DNA of 64,000 bases from an uncultured bacterium. GTDB taxonomy: Bacteria > Acidobacteriota > Aminicenantia > Aminicenantales > CALLJL01. The stretch is from the NCBI GenBank assembly GCA_938092135.1, contig CALLJL010000013.1, positions 62,001 through 126,000 on the forward strand, read 5' to 3'. The translations under genes were made by a program, and so were the position numbers. The notes beneath the pieces were generated by a model that was not told the DNA's origin, searched no databases, and saw only the letters and a program-made list of their open reading frames with translations. This document shows, one piece after another, positions 1 through 9,342 of the stretch (the first letter of the stretch is position 1; each line of letters starts with the position of its first letter).

Positions 1-1
1 T

Positions 2-817
2 GATAACGCCACCAACCGTCGAATACTTTGTGAACTTCTCAGCTCCTGGCATTTAAGACCGGCTGAAGCTGCCTGCGGAAAGGAGGCGCTGAGTCTTTTG
101 AATAAAGCAGTCCGTGATAGAGATCCCTTTAAATTCATTCTCATTGATTCTCACATGCCTGAAGTAGATGGTTTTACTTTGGCCAAAAAAATAAAGGAAA
201 ATCCCTTCTTCGGAGATTCTATAATCATCCTCCTTACTTCGGCCGGGATGCCTGGTGACGCTTCCCGTTGCCGCGAGCTTGAAGTGGCTGGTTATCTCAC
301 CAAACCCATTCGTCAAAATGAACTTCTCCATTCCCTCATGTTTGCTCGGGGTCGTCAGCCCGCTAATCCTGAATCCCGCGTCCTCATTACCCGCCACTAT
401 ATCCGCGAAAACCAACCTTCCTTAAAAATTCTTTTGGCCGAAGATAACATCATCAACCGAAAAGTGGCCCTTCATCTTTTAGAAAAAATGGGGCATCAAG
501 TTTATCCAGTTGATAATGGCCGTCAGGTAATCAAAGCTTTAAAGAATAACAATTTTGATCTGATTATCCTAGATGTTCAAATGCCGGAAATGGATGGCTT
601 CAAAACTGCGGCCATCATCAGAAGATGGGAAAAGAAAACCGGTCGCTCGATACCCATTATTGCTATGACCGCCCATGCCCTTAAAGGTTATAGGAAAAAG
701 TGTTTAGCGGCCGGAATGAACGGCTATGTCACCAAACCCGTCAATTTTCATGATCTCTGGAAAGCAATCAGACAAACTTTGAGAAAAAGAAAGCCTGTTT
801 CTATTGGAAAAAATTAA
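2..817 (+). CDS. Hybrid signalling protein, C-terminal two receiver domains (5' truncated by window)
   Basis: The reading frame is open from the first bases of the window, so this is the C-terminal part of a larger protein, most likely a hybrid histidine kinase or multi-receiver regulator. Two CheY-like receiver domains follow each other. The first begins within the motif DNATNRRIL, has its phospho-acceptor Asp in LIDSHMP and the conserved Lys in LTKP. The second begins at LLAEDNIINRK, with Asp in ILDVQMPEMDG and Lys in VTKP. Both keep the residues needed for phosphotransfer. No output domain follows, only a short basic tail, which fits a hybrid kinase rather than a DNA-binding regulator. An internal TTG at 98 is not a credible start because receiver homology continues upstream of it. 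The sensor and kinase parts lie outside the window, so the stimulus is unknown. Confidence 0.88.
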   Translation, partial: DNATNRRILCELLSSWHLRPAEAACGKEALSLLNKAVRDRDPFKFILIDSHMPEVDGFTLAKKIKENPFFGDSIIILLTSAGMPGDASRCRELEVAGYLTKPIRQNELLHSLMFARGRQPANPESRVLITRHYIRENQPSLKILLAEDNIINRKVALHLLEKMGHQVYPVDNGRQVIKALKNNNFDLIILDVQMPEMDGFKTAAIIRRWEKKTGRSIPIIAMTAHALKGYRKKCLAAGMNGYVTKPVNFHDLWKAIRQTLRKRKPVSIGKN

Positions 818-898
818 AGAGGTTATCTTTTATCTTTCATTATTTTTCTGAAACATTTAAGGAATTATTTTTAACTATTTAAGTTAAATCGAATTACC

Positions 899-927
899 TT
901 GACGGCAGAAAAAGGCAATGGTATATA
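899..927 (+). promoter_or_regulatory. Sigma70-type promoter for the serine hydrolase gene
   Basis: TTGACG at 899-904 and TATATA at 922-927 are separated by 17 bases, close to the consensus -35/-10 arrangement. The site lies about 70 bases upstream of the start at 998, in the gap after the receiver gene. Confidence 0.65.
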
Positions 928-997
928 GGTAAATACCCTGAAATGTGGGTGGAAAAAATCAACCCCGTCTCTGAAAGAAAGCTCAGTGTATTAAAAA

Positions 998-3142
998 ATG
1001 AATCTTAAAAACAAAAAAATAAAGTTAATTCTTTTTCTTGGACTATTTTTCTTTCTTTCCTTACCTTCAACCTCTTCTTCGGTCTTATCTTTTCTTAATC
1101 TGGAATCTTCTGAAAATTACCAGGAAATCCTTTCAACCTATGAAGCTTTTATTGGTCAACAGATGAAAAAAGATCGTGTTCCTGGCCTTTCGGTGGCTTT
1201 TCAACACGGTGATTTTTTCTGGGCCAAGGGTTTTGGCTATTCTGACCTAGAAAATGATGTGCCGGCCTCACCGGAAAGCGCCTATCGTCTGGCCTCCATA
1301 ACCAAAACCATAACCGCCGTAGCCATCTTACTGCTCTATGATGAGGGGAAAATTGATCTTGATGATGAAGTTCAAAAATATGTACCCTCCTTTCCAAAAA
1401 AGCCTTGGCCCATAACCATTCGCCAGCTTTTAGGCCATCTTGGTGGCATCAGTCACTATCGTAATTATGATGTTGAAGGACGTATAAAAGAACCAAAAAC
1501 AACTGAAGAGGCTATAGCCATTTTTAAGGATTTTCCTCTTGTTGCCGAGCCTGGAACAAGATACCACTACTCAACCTATGGCTATAATCTCCTTGGAGCA
1601 GTTATTGAGGCTGTTTCTGGCCTTCCCTATGGTGAATTTGTTCGCCGCTATATCTTTCAACCCCTCGAAATGAAGGCCTCACGTCTTGATAGTCAAATCG
1701 ATCTTATTCCCTATCGCGTTCGAGGCTATCGATTGATCGATAATGAGATAAGGCCTTCTGAGTTTATCGATGTTTCCAGCCGTTTTGCCGGAGGCGGTAT
1801 CCGCTCCACTGTCGTTGACCTGGTTCGTTATGGTTATAAATTAATAATTCAAGGAGAGTTACTCAAACCTGAAACCCGACGAATGATGTTAACCTCAATG
1901 GTTCAGAAAAATGGTTTTTATACAGGATATGGCATGGGTTGGGTGGTCAATCCTTGGCATGGCCATTTTTATATCAATCATAGCGGCTCCCAGCAAGAAA
2001 CAAGGACTCATCTGGCTATTTTCCCGGCAGAAAAATTAGTTATTGCCATCGCCTGTAATCTTGAAGGCACGGATCTTATTCCTTATTCCCGTAAGTTGGC
2101 TGAACTCATCCTCCAGGAAAAACTCGAACAGCCCGCTTATGTCACCAGTATAGAGGGGAACCTTCTCTGGAAAGCCTGTGAGCTAGCCTTTGATTATGGA
2201 TTGAGCCAGTTTTATTTGAATAAGGGATTCATCGCCTCTCGCTCTGAAACTGAGGTTAGTTTTAAGGCTTTTAATCAATATTTAAATCCCAAGGTTATGG
2301 TGGGCAACCTAAATCCGGCTCGTCAGTTTGTCCTCACAGGCATTCATCCAGCCGGTCGTCATCATCTCACGAAAATAGGCTCATTCATGGCCGCTTCTCT
2401 CAGTCAGAATAATCCTGATAAATTGAAGATTTATCATCAGACTGGACCTATTAATTTTTTTCTTGATTACATCAAACTTAGCGAAAATTTAAATAGGGGA
2501 CGCAAACTTCCCCGCTTTGAAAAAGAAATAAAAAAATTAATTGAAACCTGGAGTTTTGACTGGCCGAAAACCTTTCGACCCGACTTGATAAATCTCGAAT
2601 TTAGTCCTTCTTATGATTGGTCTGAATTCACCGGGCGCTTAAAAGAAAGCTTTTCTGGAAAAAATATTTACCCTGATTTCTCCTCCTACTATGTCAGGGC
2701 TGCTCAGGAAGCTATCAATGCCCAAAAAAATCAGGAAGCTCTGCGGATTATCAAGCTCGGCCTCGAAATTTACCCACTTTCACCTAATTTACACTCAGCC
2801 TTGGCCATGATTTATTTTTGGCTAGGAGATATGGTAAATGGTCAGAAAAGCCTTGAGCAAGCCCATGCCTTAGACCCTTACAGTCCCTCTATTTCCATAG
2901 AACGCTTTCTTACTTGGAGTAGCCAATTCCAGCGGGCCAAAAAAATCAAGGAAGCATTGGCCTTGATTCAAACCGGACTTAAATTTTACCCTCGAGAATC
3001 TCGCCTTTATTTCGAATATGGGCGCCTCAACCGTTTAGCCGGCGACCTGGATAAGGCTATTCTGGCTCTTGAAAAAGCCCTGTCGCTTGATCCTAATTTT
3101 GAGGATGCCCGCCTAGAACTCGAGGGAATAAAGAAAAAATAA
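998..3142 (+). CDS. Secreted serine hydrolase (beta-lactamase/S12 family) with C-terminal TPRs
   Basis: 714 residues. A hydrophobic signal sequence (about residues 10-30) is followed by a beta-lactamase/penicillin-binding-protein-like domain (about 45-370). The nucleophile motif SITK is at residues 100-103, a second motif starts at Tyr191 in YSTYGYNLLG (T where YSN is common), and a third is HSGS. The family contains D,D-peptidases, esterases and class C-like enzymes; the substrate cannot be read from sequence. After a linker region of unknown fold, about residues 560-714 contain TPR-like helix pairs ending in a canonical repeat (AILALEKALSLDP). Export to the periplasm is expected. The next gene starts 3 bases after the stop, so the two are probably co-transcribed. 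The hydrolase-TPR fusion suggests tethering to a protein partner, which is inference. Confidence 0.85.
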   Translation: MNLKNKKIKLILFLGLFFFLSLPSTSSSVLSFLNLESSENYQEILSTYEAFIGQQMKKDRVPGLSVAFQHGDFFWAKGFGYSDLENDVPASPESAYRLASITKTITAVAILLLYDEGKIDLDDEVQKYVPSFPKKPWPITIRQLLGHLGGISHYRNYDVEGRIKEPKTTEEAIAIFKDFPLVAEPGTRYHYSTYGYNLLGAVIEAVSGLPYGEFVRRYIFQPLEMKASRLDSQIDLIPYRVRGYRLIDNEIRPSEFIDVSSRFAGGGIRSTVVDLVRYGYKLIIQGELLKPETRRMMLTSMVQKNGFYTGYGMGWVVNPWHGHFYINHSGSQQETRTHLAIFPAEKLVIAIACNLEGTDLIPYSRKLAELILQEKLEQPAYVTSIEGNLLWKACELAFDYGLSQFYLNKGFIASRSETEVSFKAFNQYLNPKVMVGNLNPARQFVLTGIHPAGRHHLTKIGSFMAASLSQNNPDKLKIYHQTGPINFFLDYIKLSENLNRGRKLPRFEKEIKKLIETWSFDWPKTFRPDLINLEFSPSYDWSEFTGRLKESFSGKNIYPDFSSYYVRAAQEAINAQKNQEALRIIKLGLEIYPLSPNLHSALAMIYFWLGDMVNGQKSLEQAHALDPYSPSISIERFLTWSSQFQRAKKIKEALALIQTGLKFYPRESRLYFEYGRLNRLAGDLDKAILALEKALSLDPNFEDARLELEGIKKK

Positions 3143-3145
3143 AAA

Positions 3146-3871
3146 ATGAACGACGAGATAGGCCGAATATTTCAAGAAAAGACAAAATATAGGCGCGGCC
3201 AGTTGGGCGGATTAAGTCGCCTAGAAAAGTGGCCTGGAAGATATAAGCATTATTCTGGTGTACCCAGAATTAAATTGCCTTCTCCTGAATTGGGGAATAA
3301 AACTTCCCTATGGGAATGCCTCCGCCGAAGAAGAAGTATCCGATCCTTTAAAAATCTACCTCTTCCTTTAGAAATCCTTTCCCTGCTTCTTTGGGCCTGC
3401 CAAGGCATAACTGCCCGAGAATTTGGTGTTGAGCTCAGAACTGCCCCTTCAGCTGGGGCTCTTTATCCTGTAGAAACCTATCTGAGTGCCCATAGGGTCG
3501 AAAATTTGGAACCAGGAATATATCATTATGATGTCTCCGCCCATGCTTTAGAAAAGATAAAGAGCGGTGACTTCAGTCAGGCCATAGCCCGAGCTTCCCT
3601 TGATCAGGATTTTCTGGCTGAGGCAGCGGCGGTTTTCATCTGGACTGCTCTTTTTGCCCGCTCGAGCTGGAAATATCGCCAAAGGGCCTATCGATACATC
3701 TATCTTGATGCTGGACATATCGCAGAGAATCTTGCTCTTGCTGCTGTTGCCTGTCGGCTTGGAAGCTGTCAGGTTGGAGCTTTCTATGATGAAGAAATTA
3801 ACGCCCTAATTGGAATTGATGGCCAAGAAGAAAGCACCATATACTTATCCGCTGTTGGCTTCCCCCTTTAA
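3146..3871 (+). CDS. SagB/ThcOx-type nitroreductase-family protein
   Basis: 241 residues of the FMN-dependent nitroreductase fold in its SagB-type form: RRRRSIRSF near residue 60 (FMN phosphate-binding arginines), a TAPSAGALYPVETY segment, and a C-terminal LGSCQVGAFYDEEIN part. In thiazole/oxazole-modified peptide clusters this family oxidises azolines to azoles, but stand-alone SagB-like genes are common and mostly uncharacterised. No YcaO cyclodehydratase or precursor peptide gene is visible nearby, so a RiPP role is not supported here. It follows the serine hydrolase by 3 bases and probably shares its transcript. No signal peptide, so cytoplasmic. Confidence 0.8.
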   Translation: MNDEIGRIFQEKTKYRRGQLGGLSRLEKWPGRYKHYSGVPRIKLPSPELGNKTSLWECLRRRRSIRSFKNLPLPLEILSLLLWACQGITAREFGVELRTAPSAGALYPVETYLSAHRVENLEPGIYHYDVSAHALEKIKSGDFSQAIARASLDQDFLAEAAAVFIWTALFARSSWKYRQRAYRYIYLDAGHIAENLALAAVACRLGSCQVGAFYDEEINALIGIDGQEESTIYLSAVGFPL

Positions 3872-4107
3872 ATATTAACTAAAGGTTTTGCCTGCGCCAG
3901 CCAAAATAAAAAAATTTTATTTAAAAAGAGATAAACTTTTTTAGTTTTTAAACAGTTCTAGGGATTATTGATTTAATTCCTCTTCTAAAATTTATCCTCT
4001 GAATAAAAGGCAAAGATGATTGAAAATTGAGACGGATATTTTAAAAATGAAATTCAGATTAAAATTTGACTAACGGAGAAAAAAATTTATTGATGAGGAG
4101 GCGAAAA

Positions 4108-5073
4108 ATGAAATTAAAAAATGTTTTTTGCCTTTCTTTTCTTCTTTTTTGGCTTTTTTGCTCAGCCTGGTCTCAGTCTCAAGAGGAAAAGCCTTGGCTT
4201 TGGAGTATTGAAACGATCAAGAAGGCCGTAAATAAAGTCAGGGCTGGCCGTGATCTAACTCCAAAAGAATGGCCAAGAGGAGCGAAAGTGGCTGTCGGCC
4301 TTTCCTTTGACTTCGATGCTGAGACCAATGCTCTTCGCGACAACAATCTTTCTCCTGGTATTTTATCCCAGGGAGAATATGCAGCGCGAACAGCCATCCC
4401 AAGAATTCTAGCTCTTCTCGATAAATATGATCTTCCAGCAACCTTCTTTGTGCCGGCAGTTACAGCTTTCCTTCACCCTGAATCTATTAGGGCTATCTTA
4501 GCCAAAAAACGCCATGAAATCGGCATCCATGGATGGATCCATGAACGCAATTCTCTTCTTTCGGAAGAAGAAGAAAGAGATGTTCTTCAACGATCTTTTA
4601 AGGCCTTGAAAGAGATAACGGGAAAGGCGCCGGTGGGTATACGAACCCCCTCCTGGGACTTCAGCCCTTCCACCTTAAAAATAGTTCGCGAACTGGGATT
4701 GATCTATGATAGCAGTCTAATGGCTGATGAAAGGCCCTATGAAATTCTGGAGGATGGCCAGCCAACGGGTATTATTGAATTGCCTGTCGAATGGATAATG
4801 GACGATTATCCCTATTTTGGTTTTGAAAGATATTCGGCCGTCCGGCCTCACATCTCGCCCGACGATGTATTTTCTATCTGGCGAGCTGAATTCGATCTGG
4901 CTTATGCTGAAGGCACCATGTTTATTTTAACAATGCATCCTAAATACATTGGCCATCGAAGCCGAATCGTTATGCTCGAAGAGCTCATCCGATATATGAA
5001 GGGAAAAGAGGGTGTCTGGTTCGCCACTCATGAGGCCATTGCTCGCTACGTCAAGGAAAGAATGGGCAAATAA
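4108..5073 (+). CDS. Secreted polysaccharide deacetylase (NodB/CE4-like)
   Basis: The start at 4108 is preferred over an in-frame TTG at 4066: it has a GAGGAGG ribosome-binding site at the right distance and directly precedes a signal peptide. About 321 residues. The NodB-type domain shows motif 1 in LSFDFDAET (metal-binding Asp), motif 2 in HEIGIHGWIHE (HxxxH metal ligands), motif 3 in RTPSWDFSPSTL and a late TMHPKY segment. The SFDFDAET variant resembles the PuuE/peptidoglycan-deacetylase-like branch. Expected reaction: metal-dependent N- or O-deacetylation of an extracytoplasmic glycan; the substrate is unknown. It ends 11 bases before the convergent DUF502 gene. Confidence 0.87.
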   Translation: MKLKNVFCLSFLLFWLFCSAWSQSQEEKPWLWSIETIKKAVNKVRAGRDLTPKEWPRGAKVAVGLSFDFDAETNALRDNNLSPGILSQGEYAARTAIPRILALLDKYDLPATFFVPAVTAFLHPESIRAILAKKRHEIGIHGWIHERNSLLSEEEERDVLQRSFKALKEITGKAPVGIRTPSWDFSPSTLKIVRELGLIYDSSLMADERPYEILEDGQPTGIIELPVEWIMDDYPYFGFERYSAVRPHISPDDVFSIWRAEFDLAYAEGTMFILTMHPKYIGHRSRIVMLEELIRYMKGKEGVWFATHEAIARYVKERMGK

Positions 5074-5084
5074 AAATCATTAAA

Positions 5085-5678
5085 TTATTCAATTTCTTCT
5101 GGGCCAATAACACCACCAGAAATAACTATTTTTATGGCCTCCTCGGGGCTCCAAGGAACGTATCGGACCTGACTTTCAGGAACCATGGCCATAAAGCCGG
5201 AGGTCGGATTTGGGGTGGTAGGAATAAAAAGTTTAAGAAATTTCTGACCTGATTGGCGATCAAAAATTGAACCGGTGACAAAGGCCACGGTCCAAACGCC
5301 AGGACGAAAATATTCAAGGAGAACAACCTTCTGAAAGGCTTGCTGATCAGGAAGAGAAAGAGCTTCCGCTAGTTTTTGGCCTAAGGAATAGATGGTTTTG
5401 ATAATGGGCAATCGAGTGGTAATAGCTTCAATTATCCTGAAGAGCTGCCGGCCAGCCCAATGACTGGCGGCAAGACCCACAAGATAAAACAAAATCAATA
5501 TCAACAATAATCCAAGGCCAGGAATACGAAAGCCAATAACTCTTTGAATCAGTTGGGCCGCTCGTTGGTCAACGGCAAGATAAAGAAACCTGATCAAAAG
5601 ATAAGAAAATATTAGGGGAATCGAAGCCAGGAAGCCCCGGATAATCTGCCGCCGCACATGTCCCCAAAGTCGTTTCAT
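5085..5678 (-). CDS. DUF502 family membrane protein
   Basis: 197 residues with hydrophobic segments near residues 10-32 and 48-72, followed by a soluble domain with the family-typical TRLPIIKTIYSLGQ and VPTTPNP-like (here IPTTPNPTSGF) segments. DUF502 proteins are widespread inner-membrane proteins without an assigned biochemical function. Short distance to the convergent deacetylase gene; no clear operon partner upstream, since 148 A/T-rich bases separate it from the LapA-like gene. Confidence 0.85.
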   Translation of the reverse strand: MKRLWGHVRRQIIRGFLASIPLIFSYLLIRFLYLAVDQRAAQLIQRVIGFRIPGLGLLLILILFYLVGLAASHWAGRQLFRIIEAITTRLPIIKTIYSLGQKLAEALSLPDQQAFQKVVLLEYFRPGVWTVAFVTGSIFDRQSGQKFLKLFIPTTPNPTSGFMAMVPESQVRYVPWSPEEAIKIVISGGVIGPEEIE

Positions 5679-5826
5679 TTTTATTTTCCCGGCTAATAAA
5701 TCTGATTAAATTCGGATAAACCTCTTTTTTGCCGAGAATAATTTTCGATCATAATTACTTTAAGACCAAACTCTTAGCTTTAAATTAATTTAAAAGTTTT
5801 TTCCCTGTTAGATTAAATATCCTTAG

Positions 5827-6018
5827 CTATTTACGTCGACCGGCTAAAAAGCCAAGGGCAAAGCCAACCAGAAGCAGAAGGGGAATTAAAATAATCTGGG
5901 AAATACTCATTTTCCAGAAAAGAAAACTAAAATGAGCCATCTCCCGATTCTGAATGAGGGCAATGATAACTATAACAATGAGAATTCCAATTAAAATTAG
6001 CTTGGTTTTCTTTTCCAT
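5827..6018 (-). CDS. Small LapA-like (DUF1049) membrane protein
   Basis: 63 residues with two hydrophobic helices (about 6-22 and 38-56) and a basic C-terminus (GRRK). Between the helices is NREMAHFSFLFW, matching the N...V.FSFL pattern of LapA/DUF1049 proteins. An AGAGGTAAAAG ribosome-binding site precedes the ATG. In enterobacteria LapA acts with LapB in LPS assembly control, but most small DUF1049 proteins are uncharacterised and no lapB is next to it here. Confidence 0.75.
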   Translation of the reverse strand: MEKKTKLILIGILIVIVIIALIQNREMAHFSFLFWKMSISQIILIPLLLLVGFALGFLAGRRK

Positions 6019-6105
6019 CTTTTACCTCTTTTTTCAAAATAAAAATTGCAGCCTCCCGACAGATCTTTTGGCTAAAATCAATTAAACGGGAAATCTTACC
6101 GAAGC

Positions 6106-7170
6106 CTAAAGCCATTTTTTTCGCCGAAAATAATAAATCATGCTCAGAGCACAGATCAACATAATGAAAAGCGAGCCAAAATAACCCCACCGCCATTTAA
6201 GTTCGGGCATATATTCAAAATTCATGCCATAAACTCCTGCAATAAAAGTTATGGGAATAAAGATAGTGGCAATAATAGTCAGAACCTTTATCACTTCATT
6301 CATGCGGTGCGATAGACTAGAAAGATAAATATCAAGCATTCCGCTGAGGATATCTCGAAAGGTTTCAGTTGTATCAATGACCTGAACGGTGTGGTCGTAA
6401 ACATCTCGAAGAAAAACAGCGGTCACTTCTTTAATTAAGGGTGAGCCAGTTCGGCCGAGCCAGCTGATTACCTCTCTTAGAGGCCAAACTGAACGTCTCA
6501 AATTTAGGGTCGCATTTTTAAGACGATGAATTTCATTAAGGGTTTCTTTTTCTGGTCTTTCAACCAGCTCTTCTTCAATAATTTCGATTCTTTCGCCCAG
6601 CTTTTCAAGCACGATGAAATAACGATCGACAATAGCGTCAATCAGGGCATAGGCGAGATAATCGGGTCCAGAATATCTCAATCTTCCTTTCCCTTGGCGC
6701 AGTCGTTCTTTCACGGGGTGAAAAACCGGGGTTAAGCTCTCTTCAAAGGAAATAACATAATTTGGGCCAAGAAGAAGGGCAATCTGCTCTGAGATTATCT
6801 CCTTTGTGACTTCGTCATAATCAAGATAACGAAGAACCAGAAAAATATATTCGCCCATTTCCTCAATTTTTGGTCTCTGCCCGGTGTTCATAATATCTTC
6901 GAGAATTAGCGGATGGAGCTTAAATATCTCCCCTATTTGAGAAATAATTTGACTATCATGAACTCCAGCCACATGAACCCAGATATTCCTTCCTTCCTCA
7001 AGTTTGAGGTCATTTTCAATTTTAGAGACCTTAATTTCCTCAACCGTTGTTTCATTGTAAAGAATTAGCCATATTTCAGGCTCAGCCAATTTTTTTTCGC
7101 CCACATGAATTAGCGTGCCTGGAGGCAGCCCAACTTTAACGGCTCTTTTGGTTAGCTCTAAACGATACAT
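6106..7170 (-). CDS. corA: CorA-type Mg2+/divalent cation channel
   Basis: The ATG at 7170 is chosen because AGAGG lies 7 bases upstream and the protein then starts in a typical soluble N-terminal domain; the frame stays open to 7275 but that extension has no recognisable features. 354 residues. The large cytoplasmic domain is followed by two C-terminal membrane helices; the signature GMN occurs in YGMNFEYMPEL directly after the first helix, which forms the pore mouth. A basic tail (YFRRKKWL) ends the protein. It lies downstream of recA with a 143-base gap, so it may be independent. Confidence 0.93.
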   Translation of the reverse strand: MYRLELTKRAVKVGLPPGTLIHVGEKKLAEPEIWLILYNETTVEEIKVSKIENDLKLEEGRNIWVHVAGVHDSQIISQIGEIFKLHPLILEDIMNTGQRPKIEEMGEYIFLVLRYLDYDEVTKEIISEQIALLLGPNYVISFEESLTPVFHPVKERLRQGKGRLRYSGPDYLAYALIDAIVDRYFIVLEKLGERIEIIEEELVERPEKETLNEIHRLKNATLNLRRSVWPLREVISWLGRTGSPLIKEVTAVFLRDVYDHTVQVIDTTETFRDILSGMLDIYLSSLSHRMNEVIKVLTIIATIFIPITFIAGVYGMNFEYMPELKWRWGYFGSLFIMLICALSMIYYFRRKKWL

Positions 7171-7313
7171 AATAAGCCTCTTATATAAAAAATTAGATAA
7201 AGAAAGCGAAAGGATTGATCTTTTCAGAAAAGGGAAAAGCAAAAAGAAAGATACCTTTTTTGAGGGAAAAAACAACTGAATGGTTTCTCATGGTTTGATC
7301 ATAACTTTTTATT

Positions 7314-8372
7314 TTAGGCTCGGCTTGAGGCTTTTTTCTCTGATTGGGTTTCTTCCTGATCTTCAAGCAAACCAACCTTTCGGCGGATATCCCGCTCAAT
7401 CTGGGTAGCTAATTCTTTATTTTCTTTGAGTAACTTCTTGACATTTTCTCTCCCCTGACCAAGTCTTTCGCCTTGATAGGAATACCAGGTTCCAGTTTTC
7501 TCTAAGACTCCATATTGCAGACCACAATCAATTAAATCACCTTCGCGGGAAATTCCTTCGCCAAAAATAATATCAAACTCAGCTTCTTTAAAAGGCGGGG
7601 CTAACTTGTTTTTAACTACTTTAATTTTGACTCGATTGCCAATAACCGCGTCTCCTTCCTTAATCGCCGTCAATCGCCGAACATCAATGCGCATGGAAGC
7701 ATAGAACTTTAGGGCGCGGCCACCGGTTGTCGTTTCAGGCGAGCCGACAAAAACCCCAATTTTTTCCCTAATCTGATTGACAAAAATAAAACAGGTTCTT
7801 GATCGACTGACAATAGCCGTCAATTTGCGCAGAGCCTGACTCATAAGTCTGGCCTGAAGACCCATATGGGCATCGCCCATTTCACCATCGAGCTCGGCCT
7901 TGGGGACCAAAGCGGCCACTGAATCAACGACAATCACATCCACGGCCCCGCTTCTTACCAAAACTTCGGCAATTTCCAGGGCTTGCTCACCATAATCGGG
8001 CTGAGAAATAAGGAGATTATCTACATCTACCCCGACAGCCGAAGCATACTTGGGATCAAGGGCGTGCTCAGCATCAATAAAAGCAGCCATCCCACCCCTC
8101 TTTTGGGCTTCAGCAATGACATGGAGGGCCAGGGTTGTCTTACCGGTGGCTTCAGGGCCAAAAATCTCCACTACCCGACCTCGGGGAAAGCCACCAATTC
8201 CCAGGGCGAGATCAAAGGCAATCGAACCAGTTGGAATACTGGGTATTTTTTCTGCTGCTTCTTTTTGGCCAAGTCTCATCACCGCGCCTTTACCAAATTG
8301 TTTTTCAATTTGAGAAACCGCAGCTTCCAAAGCTTTAAGCCTTGAGGCCGGCTGACGTTCTTCTTCCTTCAT
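7314..8372 (-). CDS. recA: Recombinase RecA
   Basis: 352 residues, normal length for RecA. Walker A is GPEATGKTT (GPESSGKTT in most), followed by the conserved [38 protein letters not shown] and [27 protein letters not shown] blocks, which include the DNA-binding L1/L2 loops. The C-terminal tail is acidic then lysine-rich. It catalyses homologous strand exchange and stimulates LexA-type autocleavage; no SOS box could be confirmed upstream by eye. No recX follows, and the next gene downstream is corA. Confidence 0.98.
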   Translation of the reverse strand: MKEEERQPASRLKALEAAVSQIEKQFGKGAVMRLGQKEAAEKIPSIPTGSIAFDLALGIGGFPRGRVVEIFGPEATGKTTLALHVIAEAQKRGGMAAFIDAEHALDPKYASAVGVDVDNLLISQPDYGEQALEIAEVLVRSGAVDVIVVDSVAALVPKAELDGEMGDAHMGLQARLMSQALRKLTAIVSRSRTCFIFVNQIREKIGVFVGSPETTTGGRALKFYASMRIDVRRLTAIKEGDAVIGNRVKIKVVKNKLAPPFKEAEFDIIFGEGISREGDLIDCGLQYGVLEKTGTWYSYQGERLGQGRENVKKLLKENKELATQIERDIRRKVGLLEDQEETQSEKKASSRA

Positions 8373-8474
8373 GCTTTCCTCCCTTCTCCCCCCAATAAAA
8401 GTCAGGAGGAGCTCTCTTAAAGGCGATAAATTATTAAGCCTATCTTTGTTCCGACTAAGTATAATTTAAAATTT

Positions 8475-9323
8475 TCAGCTATAATTGTAAAATCCTCGGC
8501 CGCTCTTTCGCCCCAGATATCCTGCCTCAACCATCTTTCGCAACAGAGGGCAAGGTCGATATTTAGGATCTCCAAAGCCCTCATAAAGAACTTCCATGAT
8601 ATTAAGGCAGACATCAAGGCCAATAAGATCGGCTAGAGCCAAAGGCCCCATCGGATGATTCATGCCCAGCTTCATAACGGTATCGATGGCTTCAACTGTA
8701 CCTACTCCCTCCATAAGGGCAAAAATTGCTTCATTGATCATGGGCATAAGAATTCGGTTGGAAATAAATCCTGGAAAATCATTGGCTTCTACAGGAACTT
8801 TGCCCATTTTTTCCGCAAGTCCCTTAACAATGGTAAAGGTTTCACTGGAAGTTTGAAGCCCTTTGATTAACTCAACTAAAGTCATCAGAGGAACAGGATT
8901 CATGAAATGCATACCCATAAAGCGATCAGCTCTGGTGGTAAAGGCTGCCAGTTTGGTTATGGAAATAGAGGAAGTATTCGAGGTTATAATCACTTCAGAG
9001 GGAAGAAAACTATCAAGAGTTTGGAGCACCTGTTTTTTAACCTCTAAATTTTCAAAAACGGCTTCAATTATAAAATTAGCTTCTTTCAAAGCGGTTACAT
9101 CTGTCGTCATCTTCAGCCGGCCGAGAATTGTCTCTTTGGCTTCGCTGATCTTTCCCTTTTCAATCAGCTTATCGAGACTTTTTTCCATGGACTTTAAAGC
9201 CCGATTTAGCTGCTCCTGGCTTATATCCTGAAGGATTACCTCAAAGCCACTTGAGGCCGCGACCTGGGCAATACCATGGCCCATAGTTCCAGCGCCAACA
9301 ATGCCGATTTTTTTAATTTCCAT
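8475..9323 (-). CDS. hbd: 3-hydroxyacyl-CoA (3-hydroxybutyryl-CoA) dehydrogenase
   Basis: Start set to the ATG at 9323, preceded by AGGGGGG; an upstream in-frame extension to 9401 overlaps the end of the thiolase gene and lacks homology features. 282 residues. The Rossmann NAD-binding motif is [14 protein letters not shown], and the catalytic His lies in [10 protein letters not shown]. The C-terminal domain ([30 protein letters not shown]) is typical. It oxidises 3-hydroxyacyl-CoA, or in the reverse direction reduces acetoacetyl-CoA. The thiolase gene lies 19 bases upstream on the same strand, so the pair forms either a short beta-oxidation or a butyrate-type C4 module. Confidence 0.93.
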   Translation of the reverse strand: MEIKKIGIVGAGTMGHGIAQVAASSGFEVILQDISQEQLNRALKSMEKSLDKLIEKGKISEAKETILGRLKMTTDVTALKEANFIIEAVFENLEVKKQVLQTLDSFLPSEVIITSNTSSISITKLAAFTTRADRFMGMHFMNPVPLMTLVELIKGLQTSSETFTIVKGLAEKMGKVPVEANDFPGFISNRILMPMINEAIFALMEGVGTVEAIDTVMKLGMNHPMGPLALADLIGLDVCLNIMEVLYEGFGDPKYRPCPLLRKMVEAGYLGRKSGRGFYNYS

Positions 9324-9342
9324 TATCCCCCCTTTTGATGAA

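Noticed and set aside
53-415. Minus-strand open frame opposite the receiver-domain gene
   Set aside because: Lies antisense to clear receiver domains and shows no family features.
8417-8623. Minus-strand 68-residue open frame
   Set aside because: Overlaps the 3' end of the hydroxyacyl-CoA dehydrogenase gene in another frame, with no recognisable features.
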